The translations under genes and the position numbers were made by a program. Under the pieces are notes generated by a model. That model was not told where the DNA came from. It saw only the letters and a program-made list of their open reading frames with translations, and searched no databases. Shown in pieces: positions 42,529 through 50,891 of a DNA stretch of 64,000 nt. This stretch comes from Pedobacter duraquae (GTDB lineage: Bacteria; Bacteroidota; Bacteroidia; Sphingobacteriales; Sphingobacteriaceae). Position 1 is the first letter of the stretch. Each line of letters begins with the position of its first letter. The stretch lies in contig NZ_SNWM01000005.1 in assembly GCF_004362245.1 (NCBI RefSeq), positions 124,001 through 188,000 of the forward strand. Direction: 5' to 3'.

Positions 42529-43440
42529 ATGAAGAAGTATAGTTTCTTATTGGTATTGCTGGTTTTGTTTGCTGCATGTAAACGGAAGAATACGGCGACT
42601 ACGGAAGTTGAGGAAAGCCGCACAACCGGCAGTGTCAAAATCCTGGTTGACGAATCATTTGATGATATTGTGAGTGATCAGATCGAGGTGTTCCAGTCAG
42701 ATTATCCTGCTACTAAATTTGATATTGTAACCGGTAATGAAAACAAGATCCTACCCACTTTTTTAAATGACAGCGTTCGCGTGATTATCATGTCGCGTGT
42801 GTTAACAAAAAAGGAGGAACAAAATTATGTAAGGCGTAGTATTCCAATCTATACCCAACGATTTGCTATTGATGGAATCGCCTTGGTTACCGGTGCTGAT
42901 GAGCCTGATAGCACAATTACCGCGGATGAGGTGATTGCGATCCTGAAGGGTACTTCAACCAGTGGTAAAAGCCTGGTATTTGACAATCCTTATTCGGCGA
43001 CGGTCGGATATTTTAAGGCACTTGCTCAAATTTCTGAGCTGCCAAAGAAAGGTGTATATACTTTACAGACCAATTCGGACGTTATTAAGTTTGTAGCCAC
43101 CAATAAGAATTATATTGGTGTAGTTGGCGTAAACTGGACATTGGAGGGGAATAAGAATACAGCTGCATATCTGCCTAAAATTAAACTTTTGGGCGTTAAG
43201 AATGTCAAAGGTAAGAAAGGGGACGATGCTTTTTATAAGCCTACCCAGCAAAACCTAATCAGTGGCATTTATCCATTTTTGAGAAATGTTTATATTATTA
43301 ATTGCGAAGGTAAAGAGGGTTTAGGTACGGGTTTTGCAAACTGGTTAGCCAGTCCGAGAGGGCAGTTGATTGTACTTAAATCAGGACTTGGGCCTCATAA
43401 GCTCTTGCCGAGAGAATTTAACTTGAAGAATACAAACTAA
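42529..43440 (+). CDS. PstS-like substrate-binding lipoprotein
   Basis: This 303-residue lipoprotein belongs to the periplasmic binding protein family of PstS (PBP_like_2). The frame is open from a TTG at 42505, but the ATG at 42529 puts the signal peptide MKKYSFLLVLLVLFAAC at the very start with a lipobox Cys at residue 17. The mature domain begins GSVKILVDESFDDIVSDQIE and contains IIMSRVLTKKEEQNY and GTSTSGKSLVFDNPYSATVG, where PstS proteins bind oxyanions. No pstC, pstA or pstB is in the window, so it is an orphan binding protein inside a TonB operon. Its ligand is unknown. Confidence 0.85.
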   Translation: MKKYSFLLVLLVLFAACKRKNTATTEVEESRTTGSVKILVDESFDDIVSDQIEVFQSDYPATKFDIVTGNENKILPTFLNDSVRVIIMSRVLTKKEEQNYVRRSIPIYTQRFAIDGIALVTGADEPDSTITADEVIAILKGTSTSGKSLVFDNPYSATVGYFKALAQISELPKKGVYTLQTNSDVIKFVATNKNYIGVVGVNWTLEGNKNTAAYLPKIKLLGVKNVKGKKGDDAFYKPTQQNLISGIYPFLRNVYIINCEGKEGLGTGFANWLASPRGQLIVLKSGLGPHKLLPREFNLKNTN

Positions 43441-43456
43441 ATTTTATATTTGAACC

Positions 43457-45184
43457 ATGAAGATGACAAAGAAAGCAATAACCTTAAGTTTAGGTTTAGT
43501 AGTAATGGGTTCTGCCTCTTTTGCTCAAAGCTTAAATGATGCAAAAAAGGCGTTAGATGCCGAACAGTACCAGAAAGCGACGTCCATGCTTAAAACACTA
43601 GTAAGTAAGGAAGCAAACAAAGGCGATAATTATTTCGCTTTGGGTGAAGCCTATTTACGCACTGAATATGTAGATTCTGCAAGAGCAGTATTTACTAAAG
43701 GAGTTACAGCGGATCCAAAAAATCCATTGAATTACATAGGTTTAGGAGAGGCTGATTTAGCTTCAAACAACCCAACATCGGCAAAAACGAATTTTGCGAA
43801 AGGTGTAGAGGTTTCTTCTAAAAAAGATTACCTGCCTCAGTTATACATTGGTAAAGCATATATCTCGGTAGCAAAACCAGATTTCGCTTCGGCATTGCCT
43901 TACCTGCAAAAAGCAGAAGAACTGGATGCAAACGATAAAGATGCTGAGACTTTTGTAGCGTTAGGAGATTACTATGCCTTGCAACGTAAAAACTCAGAAG
44001 CATTGCAGAACTATATGCGTGCATTGAACATCAATCCAAATATCTTAAGAGCGAAAGTTCAGATTGGAAGGATGTACAAAGAATCACGTGCATTTCCTGA
44101 AGCCGAAAGCCAGTTGAAAGAAGTGATTGCGCAGGATGCTAACTACGGTCCTGCATACAGAGAGTTATCTGAGTTATACAACCAATGGTCATTCGGAGAT
44201 CCTGAAGGTGCTGCAAAATCAGCTTTAGCGATTGACAACTATAAAAAATATCTGGACCTGACTGATAAATCTTTTGATTCAAGAATCAGATATGCACAGA
44301 TCTTGTTCTATGCAAAGGATTACAAAGACCTGGAAACTGAAACAAGTGCATTGGCAACAATGAATCCAAACAGTCCGAAAGCACTGGTAGTATCTCGTTT
44401 AAGAGGTTACTCAGCTTATGAGAACAAAAACTACCCTGGAGCTTTACAATACATGAACGACTTCTTTGCGAAAGTTAAAGATACTTCAAGGATTGTGGCA
44501 GACGATTACCTGTACTTAGGTCAGGCTCAGTTGCAACAAAAACAAGATAGTTTAGCTTTTAAAAACATTTATAAAGCAGTTCAAATGGACTCTACTAAAG
44601 TTTCTGCTTTAGGTGATGTAGCTAAATCATACTATGATGCTAAAAACTATCCTAAAGCGGTTTCAACTTATGAAACTGTGATTAAGATGAACCCTAGCGG
44701 AGTTGGATCGTTGTATAACTACTATTATTATGGCGTTGCAGCTTATCTAACTTATGCAAAAGCATATGGTGATAAAACTAATCCGTCAAAAGACATTTTG
44801 GTTAAAGCTGATTCAGCATTTGCGACGCTTGTTAAGCTATCTCCGACTACAATTGATGGATTGTTATGGAGAGCAAGGGTTAATGCTTTAAAAGATAGCG
44901 AAACTGATCCTACTGGAATCGATGTTCCTTTCTTCCAACAATACATTGACGCTGCAACTGCTTTACCAGCAGATAAACAAACTGCGGCTGTTAAAAAGAA
45001 CCTGGTTGAAGCACACAACTCAATTGCTAGATTTGCAGCTGTGAAAGGTGATAAGGACAAAGCAAAAGCAGAGTGGGATTTAGCACTGGCTATTGATCCT
45101 GCAAATGCAATTGCAACAGATGGAATCAAAAACTTAACTGCCCCAGCTAAACCAGCTGCAAAGGCTCCCGTTAAGAAAAAATAA
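43457..45184 (+). CDS. Periplasmic tetratricopeptide-repeat protein
   Basis: This 575-residue protein has a signal peptide (cut after SASFA near residue 22) and a row of TPR motifs over most of its length (for example DNYFALGEAYLRTEYVDSAR, NPLNYIGLGEADLASNNPTS, AETFVALGDYYALQRKNSEA, VSALGDVAKSYYDAKNYPKA). Its tail is Lys/Ala/Pro-rich (PAKPAAKAPVKKK). TPR proteins act as scaffolds; this one is likely periplasmic or attached to the envelope. It is the last gene of the exb-ton cluster, 16 bases after the PstS-like gene, and ends at a strong terminator. The second ATG at codon 3 is also possible as start. Confidence 0.9.
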   Translation: MKMTKKAITLSLGLVVMGSASFAQSLNDAKKALDAEQYQKATSMLKTLVSKEANKGDNYFALGEAYLRTEYVDSARAVFTKGVTADPKNPLNYIGLGEADLASNNPTSAKTNFAKGVEVSSKKDYLPQLYIGKAYISVAKPDFASALPYLQKAEELDANDKDAETFVALGDYYALQRKNSEALQNYMRALNINPNILRAKVQIGRMYKESRAFPEAESQLKEVIAQDANYGPAYRELSELYNQWSFGDPEGAAKSALAIDNYKKYLDLTDKSFDSRIRYAQILFYAKDYKDLETETSALATMNPNSPKALVVSRLRGYSAYENKNYPGALQYMNDFFAKVKDTSRIVADDYLYLGQAQLQQKQDSLAFKNIYKAVQMDSTKVSALGDVAKSYYDAKNYPKAVSTYETVIKMNPSGVGSLYNYYYYGVAAYLTYAKAYGDKTNPSKDILVKADSAFATLVKLSPTTIDGLLWRARVNALKDSETDPTGIDVPFFQQYIDAATALPADKQTAAVKKNLVEAHNSIARFAAVKGDKDKAKAEWDLALAIDPANAIATDGIKNLTAPAKPAAKAPVKKK

Positions 45185-45197
45185 TAAATTAATCAAT

Positions 45198-45237
45198 AAA
45201 AGAAAAAGGCAGGGTTGTTATCCTGCCTTTTTCTTTT
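45198..45237 (+). terminator. Terminator of the exb-ton cluster
   Basis: A perfect 16-bp stem (AAAAGAAAAAGGCAGG with CCTGCCTTTTTCTTTT) with an 8-base loop and T-rich 3' arm. The nuoA promoter is embedded in it. Confidence 0.95.
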
Positions 45238-45244
45238 ATTTTTG
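45215..45244 (+). promoter_or_regulatory. Promoter of nuoA
   Basis: TTG at 45215-45217 (inside the terminator loop), 19-base spacer and TATTTTTG at 45237-45244 match the consensus. The ATG of nuoA follows after 15 bases. Confidence 0.82.
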
Positions 45245-45259
45245 CATCAAATTGAAGTT

Positions 45260-45631
45260 ATGGAAACGCAAAGTGTACCTGTAGATTTTTTACCGATTAT
45301 ATTCCAGGTTATTGTAGCCCTGGGTTTTGTTGTAGTTACCTTAATTGCTACACACTATTTAGGTCCTGCCCGTAAAACAGCTGATAAGCTATCGACCTTC
45401 GAGGCCGGAGTTAAGATGATTGGAAATGCACGTCAGCCCTTCTCCATTAAATACTTCCTGGTAGCGATCCTTTTTGTGCTATTTGACGTTGAGGTAATCT
45501 TCATGTATCCATGGGCAGTTAATTTCAGAGAGCTGGGATGGCCTGGTATTATTGAGATGTTTATCTTCATGGGCACACTGCTTCTAGGCTTTATCTACAT
45601 TCTTAAAAAGAAAGCTTTAGACTGGGATTAG
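45260..45631 (+). CDS. nuoA: NADH-quinone oxidoreductase subunit A
   Basis: NuoA is a small membrane subunit of respiratory complex I. The protein is 123 residues from the ATG at 45260; the frame is open from a TTG at 45215 but that stretch is the promoter and terminator. Three membrane helices are seen (about 12-32, 62-85, 92-115). The conserved loop between helices 1 and 2 contains GPARKTADKLSTFEAGVKMI with the family's Cys replaced by Ala (TFEAG where many NuoA have YECG), and FLVAILFVLFDVEVIFMYPW is the core helix with its conserved acidic residues. A terminator separates it from nuoB. Confidence 0.94.
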   Translation: METQSVPVDFLPIIFQVIVALGFVVVTLIATHYLGPARKTADKLSTFEAGVKMIGNARQPFSIKYFLVAILFVLFDVEVIFMYPWAVNFRELGWPGIIEMFIFMGTLLLGFIYILKKKALDWD

Positions 45632-45689
45632 AGTAATTTAGATTGTTTCTAAATCCCTTCAGCCTAATTTATTTGCTTCTAAAATATTG

Positions 45690-45697
45690 TAAATTTG
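45690..45697 (+). promoter_or_regulatory. Candidate promoter -7 element between nuoA and nuoB
   Basis: TAAATTTG matches TAnnTTTG. The predicted start near 45703 falls inside the 5' arm of the terminator hairpin at 45700. No good TTG at -33; the nearest is 14 bases upstream. Confidence 0.5.
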
Positions 45698-45699
45698 TG

Positions 45700-45730
45700 G
45701 TTCATTCCTTACCGGAATGAACTTTTTTTT
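45700..45730 (+). terminator. Intrinsic terminator between nuoA and nuoB
   Basis: A perfect 9-bp stem (GTTCATTCC with GGAATGAAC, loop TTACC) is followed by eight T. It ends 8 bases before the nuoB ATG and should reduce transcription running in from nuoA. Confidence 0.9.
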
Positions 45731-45738
45731 GTTTGATC

Positions 45739-46281
45739 ATGAGCGATATCAATATAGTTGACGCGCCTCCGGGCATTGAAGGATCGGGCTTTTTTGCCAC
45801 TTCATTCGATAAAGTGATCGGGCTCGCCCGTTCGCATTCATTATGGCCATTGCCTTTCGCTACTTCCTGCTGTGGTATCGAGTTTATGGCAACGATGGGC
45901 TCTCATTATGACCTGGGTCGTTTTGGTTCAGAACGTTTGAGTTTCTCTCCACGCCAGGCCGACGTACTGATGGTGATGGGAACTATTGCAAAGAAAATGG
46001 GGCCTGTACTTAAACAAGTTTATCTTCAGATGGCTGAGCCGCGCTGGGTAATGGCTGTTGGCGCTTGTGCGTCAAGCGGTGGTATCTTTGATACCTATTC
46101 TGTATTGCAGGGGATCGATGAGATTATCCCTGTCGATGTGTATGTTCCAGGTTGCCCGCCACGTCCTGAAGCTATTCTTGATGGGTTTACAAAAATCCAG
46201 GAATTAGTAAGAAACGAAAGTGGACGCAGAAGACATTCACCGGAATACAAGGAATTATTGGCTTCTTACGGAATATTATAA
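45739..46281 (+). CDS. nuoB: NADH-quinone oxidoreductase subunit B
   Basis: NuoB holds the N2 iron-sulfur cluster next to the quinone site of complex I. From the ATG at 45739 the protein has 180 residues. The cluster ligands are seen as the pair of adjacent Cys in ATSCCGIEFM near residue 39, then the Cys in VGACASSGGIF near 105 and in VPGCPPRPEAI near 135. An upstream TTG at 45733 adds two codons and is less likely. The stop overlaps the nuoC ATG (TAATG). Confidence 0.97.
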   Translation: MSDINIVDAPPGIEGSGFFATSFDKVIGLARSHSLWPLPFATSCCGIEFMATMGSHYDLGRFGSERLSFSPRQADVLMVMGTIAKKMGPVLKQVYLQMAEPRWVMAVGACASSGGIFDTYSVLQGIDEIIPVDVYVPGCPPRPEAILDGFTKIQELVRNESGRRRHSPEYKELLASYGIL

Positions 46282-46778
46282 TGGCTGAAGATACAAACCA
46301 CAACCTGATTGAAGTATTAAGCACGCGCTTCGGAGATAAAGTTACCGCTGTGTCAGAACCTTATGGCCTGCTAACATTCGAAACGTCAAAAGATGTGATC
46401 GTCGAAGTGCTCAGGTTTTTAAAAGAGGATAACAGATTTAATTACCTGACAGATATTACGGCAGTACATTATCCTGAAAAGCATCAGGCAATTGCTGTTG
46501 TATATCATTTGCATAACATGGTGGCTAAAGTGCGTGTCCGTGTAAAAGTTTTTATAAGCGAGCATACGCCAACCATACCTACCGCCACTGTGCTTTGGAA
46601 TGGTGCCAACTGGATGGAAAGAGAAACATATGACCTCTTTGGGGTTAAATTTGAAGGCCATCCGGATTTAAGAAGAATATTAAACATGGATGAACTTGGG
46701 GTTCACCCAATGCTTAAACAATATCCTTTAGAAGATCCAAATAGAGTAGATAAAAAAGACGAATACTTCGGTAGATAG
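46281..46778 (+). CDS. nuoC: NADH-quinone oxidoreductase subunit C
   Basis: This 165-residue peripheral subunit (30 kDa-type) of complex I contacts NuoD. The signature WMERETYDLFGVKFEGHPDL (residues about 110-129), followed by RILNMDELGVHPMLKQYPLE, is typical. It is a free-standing NuoC, not fused to NuoD as in E. coli. It overlaps nuoB by 1 base and precedes nuoD by 3 bases. Confidence 0.96.
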   Translation: MAEDTNHNLIEVLSTRFGDKVTAVSEPYGLLTFETSKDVIVEVLRFLKEDNRFNYLTDITAVHYPEKHQAIAVVYHLHNMVAKVRVRVKVFISEHTPTIPTATVLWNGANWMERETYDLFGVKFEGHPDLRRILNMDELGVHPMLKQYPLEDPNRVDKKDEYFGR

Positions 46779-46781
46779 CAC

Positions 46782-47996
46782 ATGAATCATAATCAACCAG
46801 TATATACAGACAATGATCCTCAGGAGGAGTTGGTTACCCTAAACTTAGGTCCAACACACCCCGCAACCCATGGTGTATTTCAAAATGTGATCCAGCTTGA
46901 TGGGGAACGTATCGTGAGTGGTGTCTCTACCATCGGGTACATCCACAGGGCCTTCGAAAAGATTGCTGAACACAGACCTTTTTACCAGATCACTCCGTTG
47001 ACAGACCGATTGAACTATTGTTCTTCGCCAATCAATAACATGGGCTGGCACATGACGGTAGAGAAACTGCTTAATATCCAGTTGCCTAAGCGCGTAGATT
47101 ACCTCCGTGTAATCATAATGGAGCTGGCAAGGATCTCCGATCATATCATTTGTAACACAATTATAGCACAGGATACTGGTGCTACTACAACGTTTCTATA
47201 TCTGTTCCAGTTCAGAGAACATATCTATGAAATTTACGAAGAGGTTTGTGGTGCACGTTTAACAACTAACATCGGTAGGATTGGGGGTTTCGAAAGAGAC
47301 TTCAATGAGATTGCCTTTGCTAAAATCAATAAATTCCTTAAAGAATTCCCGGTAGCACTTAGGGAATTTGAAAGCCTGCTAAACCGCAATAGGATCTTTA
47401 TCGACCGTACTGCTGGCGTGGCAAGGGTAAGTGCTGAGACTGCGTTAGATTACAGCTGGAGCGGGCCGCTATTGCGCGCTACAGGTGTGGATTATGATGT
47501 GCGTGTAAGTGACCCATATTCTTCTTACCAGGATTTTGATTTCGAAGTTCCTGTAGGTACAAGCGGCGATATCTACGATAGGTATTTGGTACGTAATGAG
47601 GAAATGTGGCAGAGTGTACGCATCATCGAGCAGGCAATGGAGAAATTGAAACATGAACCACCGCATATTTTCCATGCTGATGTTCCTGAATTTTATCTCC
47701 CTGCAAAAGAAGAAGTATATAATAATATGGAAGCCCTGATCTACCACTTTAAGATCGTTATGGGCGAAATAGATGCTCCTAAAGCAGAGGTTTATCATTC
47801 TGTAGAGGGTGGAAATGGAGAACTTGGATTTTACCTGATCAACGATGGTGGAAGAACACCTTACCGTCTGCATTTCAGAAGACCAAGTTTTATCAATTAT
47901 CAGATGTTTGCTCCGATGAGTAAAGGCATGCTTTTATCAGATGCCATTATCAATATGAGTAGTATGAATATTATAGCAGGAGAATTAGATGCTTAA
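46782..47996 (+). CDS. nuoD: NADH-quinone oxidoreductase subunit D
   Basis: NuoD (49 kDa-type) forms the quinone-binding pocket with NuoB. The 404-residue protein has LNLGPTHPATHGVFQNVIQL near residue 20, containing the quinone-site His, and IGRIGGFERDFNE near 167. GNGELGFYLINDGGRTPYRL near 345 and the conserved end LSDAIINMSSMNIIAGELDA complete it. It is distantly related to NiFe hydrogenase large subunits but lacks their Cys pairs. Its end overlaps nuoE by 8 bases. Confidence 0.97.
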   Translation: MNHNQPVYTDNDPQEELVTLNLGPTHPATHGVFQNVIQLDGERIVSGVSTIGYIHRAFEKIAEHRPFYQITPLTDRLNYCSSPINNMGWHMTVEKLLNIQLPKRVDYLRVIIMELARISDHIICNTIIAQDTGATTTFLYLFQFREHIYEIYEEVCGARLTTNIGRIGGFERDFNEIAFAKINKFLKEFPVALREFESLLNRNRIFIDRTAGVARVSAETALDYSWSGPLLRATGVDYDVRVSDPYSSYQDFDFEVPVGTSGDIYDRYLVRNEEMWQSVRIIEQAMEKLKHEPPHIFHADVPEFYLPAKEEVYNNMEALIYHFKIVMGEIDAPKAEVYHSVEGGNGELGFYLINDGGRTPYRLHFRRPSFINYQMFAPMSKGMLLSDAIINMSSMNIIAGELDA

Positions 47997-48501
47997 AGTC
48001 GAACAACAACAACCTGTAGAATTCTCGCCGGCCTTAATCCAAAAGTTCGATGAGATCACCGGCAGGTATCCGGAAGGAAAACAGAAATCTGCGTTGCTTC
48101 CTATTTTACATGAAGTACAGGCCGAATTTGGCTGGTTAAGCGTACCTGCAATGGATAAAGTTGCCCTGTACCTGGATATCCAGGATATCGAAGTCTATGA
48201 GGTCGCTTCTTTCTATAGCATGTACTTCCTGAAACCTCAGGGGAAATATGTATTGGAAGTTTGTCGTACCGGACCTTGTTGCCTTGTTGGTGCAGAAAAG
48301 TTGATGACGCACATCGAAAGCAGCCTGGGCGTAAAGGAAAATGAAGTTACTCCAGACGGTCTATTCAGCTGGAGAGGGGTAGAATGTCTGGCGGCATGTG
48401 GTTTCGGTCCTGTGTTACAGATCGGCCCGGAGTACACATTCTACGAAAACCTGAATGCAGAAAAAGTAGACGAATTGATAGCAGACTTACGCAAGAAATA
48501 A
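47989..48501 (+). CDS. nuoE: NADH-quinone oxidoreductase subunit E
   Basis: NuoE (24 kDa-type) carries the N1a [2Fe-2S] cluster of the NADH-input module. The 170-residue protein has a helical N-terminal part (KQKSALLPILHEVQAEFGWL) and a thioredoxin-like domain with four Cys ligands: CRTGPCCLVGA near residue 93 and CLAACGFGP near 133. The extra Cys next to the second ligand (PCC) is a local variation. Its stop TAA shares a base with the nuoF ATG at 48501. Confidence 0.96.
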   Translation: MLKVEQQQPVEFSPALIQKFDEITGRYPEGKQKSALLPILHEVQAEFGWLSVPAMDKVALYLDIQDIEVYEVASFYSMYFLKPQGKYVLEVCRTGPCCLVGAEKLMTHIESSLGVKENEVTPDGLFSWRGVECLAACGFGPVLQIGPEYTFYENLNAEKVDELIADLRKK

Positions 48502-49859
48502 TGGGACGTAAACTTTTACTCGAACATATCAACGTACCTGGAATCAACACTTTTGACGTTTATCGCCAGAAAGGTGGTTACCGCGCTGTTGAAAAAGCCT
48601 TAAAAATGACTCCCGACGAAGTTGTGGAGGAGGTAAAAAAATCTGGATTACGTGGTCGTGGTGGTGCTGGATTCCCTACGGGGATGAAATGGAGCTTCCT
48701 GGCAAAACCGGAAGGTGTTGCGCGCTACCTAGTTTGTAACGCTGATGAATCTGAGCCTGGTACTTTCAAAGACAGGTTCCTGATGACGCATATCCCACAT
48801 GCGCTGATCGAAGGTATGATTGTTTCCAGCTTTGCGCTGGGCGCAAAAACTTCGTACATCTATGTACGCGGAGAAATGATGCCACAGATTCGCATCCTGG
48901 AGCGTGCTATCGCAGAAGCAAAAAATGCCGGGTTTCTCGGTAAGAATATATTGGGTAGCGGGTACGACCTTGAGTTGTATGTACAGCCAGGCGGAGGTGC
49001 CTATATCTGTGGAGAAGAAACAGCATTGCTGGAGTCTCTGGAAGGTAAACGTGGAAACCCAAGAATTAAACCACCATTCCCGGCGATCGCTGGATTATAT
49101 GGTTGTCCAACAGTAGTAAACAATGTAGAATCTATAGCTGCCACTGTACCTATCATCAACGATGGGGGAGATGAGTATGCGAAAATCGGAATCGGCAGAA
49201 GTACTGGGACCAAACTGATTTCTGCTTCAGGAAATCTTGTAAAACCCGGAGTGTATGAAATTGAATTGGGACTTTCTGTAGAGGAATTCCTGTACTCTGA
49301 TGAGTATTGTGGTGGAATTGCTAACGGAAAACGACTGAAGGCTACAGTAGCTGGTGGATCTTCTGTTCCTGTATTACCTGCAAATCTTTCATTGAAACTG
49401 GCCAATGGTGAGCCGAGATTGATGAGCTACGAATCGCTCTCTGAAGGTGGATTCGCTACTGGCACCATGATGGGCTCGGGTGGTTTTATCGCCTTCGATG
49501 AAGATCAATGTATCGTTAGGAACACCTGGAACTTCTCAAGATTCTATCACCACGAAAGTTGCGGACAGTGTTCTCCGTGCCGCGAAGGTACTGGATGGAT
49601 GGAAAAGGTACTGCACAGACTAGAATATGGACATGGTAAAATGAGTGATATTGACCTGCTGGTTGATGTTTCTAAAAAAATAGAGGGTAACACCATTTGT
49701 CCTTTAGGAGATGCTGCTGCATGGCCTGTTGCCAGTGCAATCAGACATTTCAGGGATGAGTTTGAATGGCATGTAAAAGAGCCGGTTAAAGCACTGGAAA
49801 CAAATTATGGCCTGGCAAATTATGCCGAGCCAATTAAAAAAGTAGAAGTTACTTCATAA
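48501..49859 (+). CDS. nuoF: NADH-quinone oxidoreductase subunit F
   Basis: NuoF (51 kDa-type) binds NADH and FMN and holds the N3 [4Fe-4S] cluster. From the ATG at 48501 the protein has 452 residues; the frame is open further upstream, but that part overlaps nuoE in another frame. Visible motifs are GLRGRGGAGFPTGMKWSF near residue 50 (NADH site), VCNADESEPGTFKDR near 79 (FMN site), GAYICGEETALLESLEG near 166 and the cluster ligands in ESCGQCSPCREG near 353 with a fourth Cys in NTICPLGDA near 396. Confidence 0.97.
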   Translation: MGRKLLLEHINVPGINTFDVYRQKGGYRAVEKALKMTPDEVVEEVKKSGLRGRGGAGFPTGMKWSFLAKPEGVARYLVCNADESEPGTFKDRFLMTHIPHALIEGMIVSSFALGAKTSYIYVRGEMMPQIRILERAIAEAKNAGFLGKNILGSGYDLELYVQPGGGAYICGEETALLESLEGKRGNPRIKPPFPAIAGLYGCPTVVNNVESIAATVPIINDGGDEYAKIGIGRSTGTKLISASGNLVKPGVYEIELGLSVEEFLYSDEYCGGIANGKRLKATVAGGSSVPVLPANLSLKLANGEPRLMSYESLSEGGFATGTMMGSGGFIAFDEDQCIVRNTWNFSRFYHHESCGQCSPCREGTGWMEKVLHRLEYGHGKMSDIDLLVDVSKKIEGNTICPLGDAAAWPVASAIRHFRDEFEWHVKEPVKALETNYGLANYAEPIKKVEVTS

Positions 49860-49886
49860 ATAAAACGGGAAAGGATATCATCAACA

Positions 49887-50891
49887 ATGAGTGATAAAGT
49901 TAAGGTAACCATAGACGGGATTAGCATCGAAGTAGCACCCGGAACATCCATACTAAATGCTGCAAGGCAAATTGGGGGCGATATTGTCCCTCCTGCCATG
50001 TGTTATTATTCCAAGCTCGAAGGCAGTGGCGGTAAATGCCGTACCTGTATCGTAAAGGTTAGCAAAGGGTCTGAAAAGGATCCCAGACCTATGCCTAAAC
50101 TGGTAGCATCCTGCCGTACAACAGTTATGGACGGGATGGAAGTGCAAAACATTACTTCTCCTGAAGTAATTGAAGCGCGTAGCGGTGTTGTCGAAATATT
50201 ATTAATCAATCACCCACTAGATTGCCCGGTATGTGATCAAGCCGGTGAATGTGATTTGCAGAACCTGGGTTATGAACACGGATTGCAGAAAACAAGATAT
50301 GAGTTTGAGCGTCGGACCTTTGAAAGGATCGACATCGGGGATAAGATTCAGCTGCACATGAACCGTTGTATTTTGTGTTACCGTTGTGTATTTACTGCAG
50401 ATCAGATCACGAATAAACGCGTCCACGGTATCTTAAATCGTGGTGACCATTCGGAGATCTCTACTTACATTCAAACGGCTGTCGACAATGATTTCTCCGG
50501 AAACGTAATCGATGTGTGTCCGGTTGGTGCATTGACAGATAAAACTTTCAGGTTCAGAAACAGGGTTTGGTTTACTAAGCCTGTAGATGCACACAGAGAT
50601 TGCCCTACCTGTTCTGGTAAAGTAACATTATGGTATAAAGGTGCGGATGTATTGCGTGTAACAGCCCGTAAGGATATATATGGTGAGGTAGAGGAGTTTA
50701 TCTGCAATACCTGCCGTTTTGATAAGAAAAAAACAGAAGACTGGGTAATTGAGCACCCAACGCATATCAGTGATGCTTCAGTAATCTCTTCTAACCACTA
50801 CGAAACAATGAAGCCGCTTCCAGTAATTCAGAACAATCCGAAATTACAGGCAGCGAATAAAGTAGAACTTGAAAAAACCAGTAAATTCTAA
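49887..50891 (+). CDS. nuoG: NADH-quinone oxidoreductase subunit G, short form
   Basis: This subunit passes electrons from NuoEF through a chain of iron-sulfur clusters. The 334-residue protein has a [2Fe-2S] domain (CYYSKLEGSGGKCRTC near residue 39), the His/Cys [4Fe-4S] motif (CDQAGECDLQNLG near 115) and a 4Fe-4S domain (NRCILCYRCV near 156, DVCPVGAL near 209). A last Cys set (CPTCSGKV, CNTCRFDKKK) follows, and the protein then stops. The long molybdopterin-like domain of classical NuoG (about 700-900 residues) is absent. The stop overlaps the nuoH ATG with no leftover fragment, so the short form is native. Confidence 0.93.
   Translation: MSDKVKVTIDGISIEVAPGTSILNAARQIGGDIVPPAMCYYSKLEGSGGKCRTCIVKVSKGSEKDPRPMPKLVASCRTTVMDGMEVQNITSPEVIEARSGVVEILLINHPLDCPVCDQAGECDLQNLGYEHGLQKTRYEFERRTFERIDIGDKIQLHMNRCILCYRCVFTADQITNKRVHGILNRGDHSEISTYIQTAVDNDFSGNVIDVCPVGALTDKTFRFRNRVWFTKPVDAHRDCPTCSGKVTLWYKGADVLRVTARKDIYGEVEEFICNTCRFDKKKTEDWVIEHPTHISDASVISSNHYETMKPLPVIQNNPKLQAANKVELEKTSKF

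Noticed and set aside
42529..43440. Part of a pst phosphate transport operon
   Set aside because: No pstC, pstA, pstB or phoU genes nearby; the gene is embedded in the exb-ton cluster.
49887..50891. Frameshift or nonsense mutation shortening NuoG
   Set aside because: No leftover coding sequence follows; nuoH starts within the stop codon, so the short gene is intact.
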